From Candidatus Pelethocola excrementipullorum (GTDB taxonomy: Bacteria; Bacillota; Clostridia; Lachnospirales; Lachnospiraceae), in assembly GCA_018714325.1 (NCBI GenBank), contig DVNN01000108.1:1-45654 (forward strand): DNA of 45,654 nucleotides, written 5' to 3'. This document shows, in pieces, positions 41,960-45,654 of the stretch; position 1 is the first letter of the stretch; each line of letters begins with the position of its first letter. Position numbers and translations under genes: made by a program. Below the pieces are notes generated by a model. The model saw only the letters and a program-made list of their open reading frames with translations, made no database searches and had not been told where the DNA came from.

Positions 41960-43122
41960 CTGGATTCACCTCCTGCCCGCTCAATCACCCGCATCATCAG
42001 CCGTTCCTCCTCTTCACTTAAAGAAACGCCCTGCATCTGCTCATAAAATTCGGCAAATGATTCCATCGGAGATTGTATTTTCACTTCTTCTGTAAGTCTT
42101 TCTATCTCATGACGAGTTCTTGTATTATCCACACTCCATTCCAAGAGATTGGGATATACATTCTGAAGCGCCGCTTTCGGTTCATAAAGCTCTTCCTCAT
42201 CCGTCAAAGTAATACTTATGTAATCCTCACAGACTGCCCGCCCACCCTCATTCCCCAGTGCCAATACTTCCTCCAAATTCCCCTTGATACTCCGCACATC
42301 CCGCAGTGGCTTCAGCGGGATCTGACCGATATCCGTCTTCCCCTTTTCCCGAATCTCCACCACCGTGATCGCCTTCTTCTGGTGTTCTTCAGATACGGAA
42401 TACTTCAGCGGCGAACCGCAGTAACGGCAGGTTTCTCTGCCAATCTTCTGAGGCGCATGCAGATGTCCCAACGCCACATATTCAAACAACTCTCCCAGGA
42501 TTCTGATATCCATGCTGTCCTGTCCGCCGACTCTATAGGTTTCGGATTCACTTTCCGCAGGACGCTCTCCCCCATTCACAAAAAACTGATGGGCAACCAG
42601 CAGATTCCTCTCCTCCTGTCGAATCCCTCCATCTTCCAGCAGACAACCAAAAGCCTCTTCATAACTATGTATCTCCCGATCGGGATAAATCTCTCTTACA
42701 TAGGAAGGTTTCACAAAGGGAACCAGGTAGATATTCACCTTCCCGTACTCGTCCTCCACTTCCCTTCTGATAATCTCAGGCCGGGATGCATTGGGGGCCA
42801 TCCCAGCAACATGAATGCCCTGCCTGGACAGAATCCTGCTGGCAAAATCCAGTCTTCTGTCACTGTCATGGTTCCCGCTGATCAAAAAGACTTCCAGATC
42901 CTGAATACGGGAAAGACTGGTCAAAAAACCATCCAGCAGCTCCACCGCATCCGTGGAGGGTATGGACTTATCATAGATATCACCTGCAATCAACAGGGCA
43001 TGTGGTTTTTCCTCGTCAATCCTTTCCAAAATCTGATTCAGTATAAATCGCTGATCTTCTATCAGACTGTAGCCATGGAGCTGCTTTCCAATATGTAGAT
43101 CCGATATATGAAAAAACTTCAT
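41956..43122 (-). CDS. sbcD: DNA exonuclease subunit SbcD
   Basis: Mn-dependent nuclease partner of SbcC. The 388 residues show the metallophosphoesterase motifs in order: SDLHIGK, AGDIYDKS, SGNHDSDRRL, VAHQFF, and ALGHLHAPQ. Then a C-terminal capping region with a charged RLTEEVKIQSP segment. AAGGAGGAAGA precedes the ATG. Its stop overlaps the sbcC start (ATGA). A terminator lies upstream, so sbcDC is a separate unit. Confidence 0.96.
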   Translation of the reverse strand: MKFFHISDLHIGKQLHGYSLIEDQRFILNQILERIDEEKPHALLIAGDIYDKSIPSTDAVELLDGFLTSLSRIQDLEVFLISGNHDSDRRLDFASRILSRQGIHVAGMAPNASRPEIIRREVEDEYGKVNIYLVPFVKPSYVREIYPDREIHSYEEAFGCLLEDGGIRQEERNLLVAHQFFVNGGERPAESESETYRVGGQDSMDIRILGELFEYVALGHLHAPQKIGRETCRYCGSPLKYSVSEEHQKKAITVVEIREKGKTDIGQIPLKPLRDVRSIKGNLEEVLALGNEGGRAVCEDYISITLTDEEELYEPKAALQNVYPNLLEWSVDNTRTRHEIERLTEEVKIQSPMESFAEFYEQMQGVSLSEEEERLMMRVIERAGGESR

Positions 43123-43185
43123 TCTTCCTCCTTTCCTCTAATCCATCTTTCGTAACTTCACAGTTTTACTCCTAATACAAGGAAA

Positions 43186-43208
43186 ACAGCGCAACCTCCT
43201 CGCGCTGT
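43186..43208 (-). terminator. Terminator after the DUF1284 gene
   Basis: On the minus strand ACAGCGC and GCGCTGT form a stem with a 9-base loop, followed by TTTTCCTT. Confidence 0.7.
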
Positions 43209-43243
43209 CCCCCTTTCTCCTGGTAAATACCAATATTCATAGA

Positions 43244-43633
43244 CTATTTTTTTCTACAGGACAGAATCCCGTTGCAGAAATCATACCATTTACAACCATG
43301 GCAGATCTTGGCAAAGGTTTCTCCATCCAGAATATGTTCCTGTACCTTCTGTTGAAATTCTTTCCAGAGTATGGTAGTGCCCTCCTCCAGACCACAGGCC
43401 TTCAAGACCGCCAGATCCTGCTTGACCACCGCTTCACTGGTATCGCACCGCCCCTTACAATGGGGACACTTTGCACAGAGTACATCTTCTTCTACTTTCA
43501 ACAGGATCTCCTGATCCGGAATCTCTTTTAAACCGGCCGTTACCTGTTTCATATTTTGTGTAAATGCTTCATCGTATCCCCGACCTACAAAATTGGCGAT
43601 ACACAGGCCGTGATGGGGCCGAAACTGCAGCAT
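43244..43633 (-). CDS. DUF1284 Cys-rich protein
   Basis: Function unknown. The 129 residues begin with the family motif RPHHGLCI and NFVGRGYDEAF, and carry two Cys clusters, CAKCPHCKGRC (about 53-63) and CHGCKWYDFC (about 113-122), suggesting Zn or an iron-sulfur cluster. The ATG overlaps the TGA of the nucleotidyltransferase by one base, so they are coupled. An ABC-F gene precedes both. The link of this protein with a nucleotidyltransferase gives no functional clue yet. Confidence 0.85.
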   Translation of the reverse strand: MLQFRPHHGLCIANFVGRGYDEAFTQNMKQVTAGLKEIPDQEILLKVEEDVLCAKCPHCKGRCDTSEAVVKQDLAVLKACGLEEGTTILWKEFQQKVQEHILDGETFAKICHGCKWYDFCNGILSCRKK

Positions 43634-44583
43634 CACAGGGCTCTCCGGTGATGATTCTCTTCCTTCCAGAGATACTCCGGATATAGGCCTTCTTCCTTCA
43701 TCTTCCGTATACTATCCACAACCAGTGGCTTATCTTCTTTATAGGTTACCCCGTACCAACGATCCTTGGAGATTCTCACCTGAACATCAGCCTTTTCCTC
43801 CTCCAGCAGCTCATTGACCACCGTAGGAAGGAAGTATTCTGATTTCAAGGGATTGTGTTCTATATTGTCATCCAAAAATCTTGTGAATCGGTTTTGTAAT
43901 TCATCCAAAAAGCTGTCAGTAAATCCCCAAAGATTCATGGAAACCGTCCCCTCCACAGAGATATCCTGCCAGGTCATGCCGTCATCCTCTGTATATACCG
44001 CTCCATCTCCACGCTTTTCGATATGGGTATGTTCACAGATATTCATAAGATACCCCTGATCATCAATCTGACAGACTCCCCGGGATACATGCCCATTCTC
44101 CGTCAGGGTATTACCCAGACGATACCCCACCATGGCATAATGATATTTCTCATCATCCTGATGGCAGAGCAGATAATCATAGATCAGAGAAAATGCATGT
44201 TTTCCATAATAGTCATCCGCATTGATCACGGCAAAAGGTGCCTCATTCAGCACGTAGATACAACTTAACACCGCATGCCCTGTGCCCCAGGGCTTCATCC
44301 TTCCTTCCGGCACCGTATAGCCTTCCGGAAGGTCAGACAGTTCTTGATATACATAATGCACTTTGACAAATTCACTTAGCCGGTCACCAATCGCCGCCCG
44401 GAAATCCGCTTCATGCTCACGCTTGATGATGAAAATCACCTCTTGAAATCCCGCCTCCACAGCATCATAGATAGAAAAATCCATGATGATATGGCCTTGT
44501 TCATCCACCGGATCAATCTGCTTCAGTCCGCCGTAACGGCTTCCCATGCCAGCTGCCATAATTACTAAAACCGGTCGTTTCAT
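43633..44583 (-). CDS. Nucleotidyltransferase-family protein (sugar-phosphate type)
   Basis: Probably joins a nucleotide to a sugar phosphate or alcohol phosphate. The 316 residues begin with the nucleotide-binding signature VIMAAGMGSRYGGLKQIDPV and have the metal motif AVINADDYYG near residue 115. The C-terminal part (about 240-310) is unlike RmlA/GalU tails. AGGAGG at the end of the ABC-F gene precedes the ATG. I cannot name the product. Confidence 0.82.
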   Translation of the reverse strand: MKRPVLVIMAAGMGSRYGGLKQIDPVDEQGHIIMDFSIYDAVEAGFQEVIFIIKREHEADFRAAIGDRLSEFVKVHYVYQELSDLPEGYTVPEGRMKPWGTGHAVLSCIYVLNEAPFAVINADDYYGKHAFSLIYDYLLCHQDDEKYHYAMVGYRLGNTLTENGHVSRGVCQIDDQGYLMNICEHTHIEKRGDGAVYTEDDGMTWQDISVEGTVSMNLWGFTDSFLDELQNRFTRFLDDNIEHNPLKSEYFLPTVVNELLEEEKADVQVRISKDRWYGVTYKEDKPLVVDSIRKMKEEGLYPEYLWKEENHHRRAL

Positions 44584-44587
44584 ACTT

Positions 44588-45654
44588 CTAGTTATCCTCC
44601 TCAGTCATGGTGTAGACCTGACGTTTTCTGGCCATTTCATCACTTGCCAGATATTCATCATATGTGGTAATCTTATCGATCAATGCACCGCCCGGCACGA
44701 TTTCCATAATACGATTAGCCGTGGTTTCCACAAACTGATGATCATGGGACGCGAACAGAATCACGCCCGAGAACTTAATCAACCCGTTGTTCAAAGCGGT
44801 GATGGATTCCATATCCAGATGGTTGGTAGGCTCATCCAGAAGCAGCACATTGGCCCCAGAAATCATCATCTTGGACAGGAGACAACGTACCTTCTCTCCT
44901 CCTGAGAGAATACGCACACGCTTAACACCGTCCTCTCCGGCAAAAAGCATACGGCCCAGGAATCCACGTACATAGGTAACATCTTTGTTTTCGGAATACT
45001 GGGTCAGCCAGTCAGCGATGGTGAGGTCACTGTCGAAATCAGCTGTGTTATCTTTTGGGAAATAGGTTTGAGAAGTGGTGATTCCCCACTTATAGGTGCC
45101 TTCATCCGGCTCCATCTCACCCATAAGGATCTTGAATAAGGTAGTCTTTGCAAGCTCATTGGCTCCCACCAAAGCAACCTTATCCCCTCTGTTCAGGGTA
45201 AATGATAGATGATCCAGAATCACCTCACCGTCGATTACCTTGGTGAGATTCTCCACCTGAAGTACTTCATTACCAATCTCACGTTCCGGACGGAAGTCAA
45301 TATAAGGATACTTTCTGCTGGAAGGTCTGATATCATCCAGCTGGATTTTCTCCAACGCACGTTTACGGGATGTAGCCTGCTTACTCTTGGAAGCGTTGGC
45401 ACTAAAACGGCTGATGAAATCCTGCAGCTCCTTGATCTTATCTTCTTTCTTCTTGTTGGCCTCTTTCATCTGCTTCACCAGCAGCTGGCTGGACTCATAC
45501 CAGAAATCATAGTTTCCGGCATAGAGCTGAATCTTGCCATAGTCGATATCGGCGGTATGAGTACAGACTTTATTCAGGAAATAACGGTCATGGGATACCA
45601 CGATTACGGTATTCTCAAAGTTGATCAGGAACTCCTCCAGCCATGCGATAGCAT
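44588..45654 (-). CDS. ABC-F ATPase, N-terminus cut by window edge
   Basis: Soluble twin-ATPase that works on the ribosome. The visible part starts in the first domain (EEFLINFENTVIVVSHDRYFLN) and includes the inter-domain linker and the second ATPase. Second-domain motifs are signature LSGGEKVRCLLSKMM, Walker B VLLLDEPTNHLD and SHD switch. Its Walker A reads GANELAKTT, with Ala where a Gly precedes the Lys. The ORF runs to the window edge, so the first 17 codons before the track's start also belong to it. The layout suggests the YkpA/YbiT group; a resistance role is not indicated. Confidence 0.9.
   Translation of the reverse strand, partial: AIAWLEEFLINFENTVIVVSHDRYFLNKVCTHTADIDYGKIQLYAGNYDFWYESSQLLVKQMKEANKKKEDKIKELQDFISRFSANASKSKQATSRKRALEKIQLDDIRPSSRKYPYIDFRPEREIGNEVLQVENLTKVIDGEVILDHLSFTLNRGDKVALVGANELAKTTLFKILMGEMEPDEGTYKWGITTSQTYFPKDNTADFDSDLTIADWLTQYSENKDVTYVRGFLGRMLFAGEDGVKRVRILSGGEKVRCLLSKMMISGANVLLLDEPTNHLDMESITALNNGLIKFSGVILFASHDHQFVETTANRIMEIVPGGALIDKITTYDEYLASDEMARKRQVYTMTEEDN

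Noticed and set aside
42073-43098. 341-residue + strand ORF opposite sbcD
   Set aside because: It is antisense to an unmistakable sbcD with all phosphoesterase motifs; no ribosome site and no recognisable domain.
1-45654. Search by eye for tRNA, rRNA, IS transposase, integrase, CRISPR or phage genes
   Set aside because: None recognised; gene content is chromosomal with only short repeats.

Overview
The window looks like chromosomal DNA of a Lachnospiraceae-type Clostridia (moderate GC, Firmicutes promoters and strong AGGAGG ribosome binding sites). Supporting families are DUF1836, DUF4364, a YerC/TrpR-like repressor, the TIGR01212 radical SAM protein, rpsO-pnp, and VanRS-like regulators. The species cannot be fixed from sequence alone. 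No prophage, IS transposase, CRISPR array, rRNA or tRNA is visible.

Layout. 1-3.2 kb: tail of a + strand gene, long hairpins, then an L,D-transpeptidase, a dUTPase and an orphan NrdG (all -). 3.3-6.1 kb: rpsO-pnp (-) with its promoter and structured leader. 6.2-6.9 kb: secreted SH3-NlpC/P60 hydrolase. 7-11.2 kb: lower Entner-Doudoroff module (KDPG aldolase, KDG kinase, a second PfkB sugar kinase) with a divergent IclR regulator and a KdgR-like operator just downstream of a consensus promoter. 11.3-13.2 kb: aldose-1-epimerase-like protein and NagB. 13.5-17.7 kb: MacAB-like efflux operon plus a small membrane protein. 17.9-18.3 kb: a large imperfect palindrome and a decayed partial copy. 18.4-24.5 kb: Glf, YerC, DUF1836, a possibly leaderless radical SAM gene, DUF4364, RarA and a polysaccharide deacetylase. 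24.5-29.7 kb: giant DUF2298 membrane protein, AraC regulator with an EamA exporter, and a double-MerR regulator. 29.8-32.8 kb: a VanR-VanS-(S11 D,D-carboxypeptidase) cluster ordered like the front half of a vanD operon but with no vanHDX. 33-39.3 kb: methyltransferase, cytidylate-kinase-like protein and a complete LivKHMGF branched-chain amino acid transporter. 39.4-45.6 kb: SbcCD, then DUF1284, a nucleotidyltransferase and an ABC-F protein cut by the window edge.

Most of the window is housekeeping. The strongest second-look items are: (i) the VanRS-carboxypeptidase cluster, with matching 11-bp-phased TAAGA direct repeats before both vanR and the carboxypeptidase gene; (ii) the 283-bp palindromic element at 18.05-18.33 kb with a degenerate direct copy beside it; (iii) a second intergenic repeat family with copies at 8.24 and 28.88 kb; (iv) the KdgR-like operator; (v) a radical SAM gene whose predicted transcription start coincides with its ATG. 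Starts differ from the ORF track wherever a ribosome binding site or family length argued for it; each case is stated.
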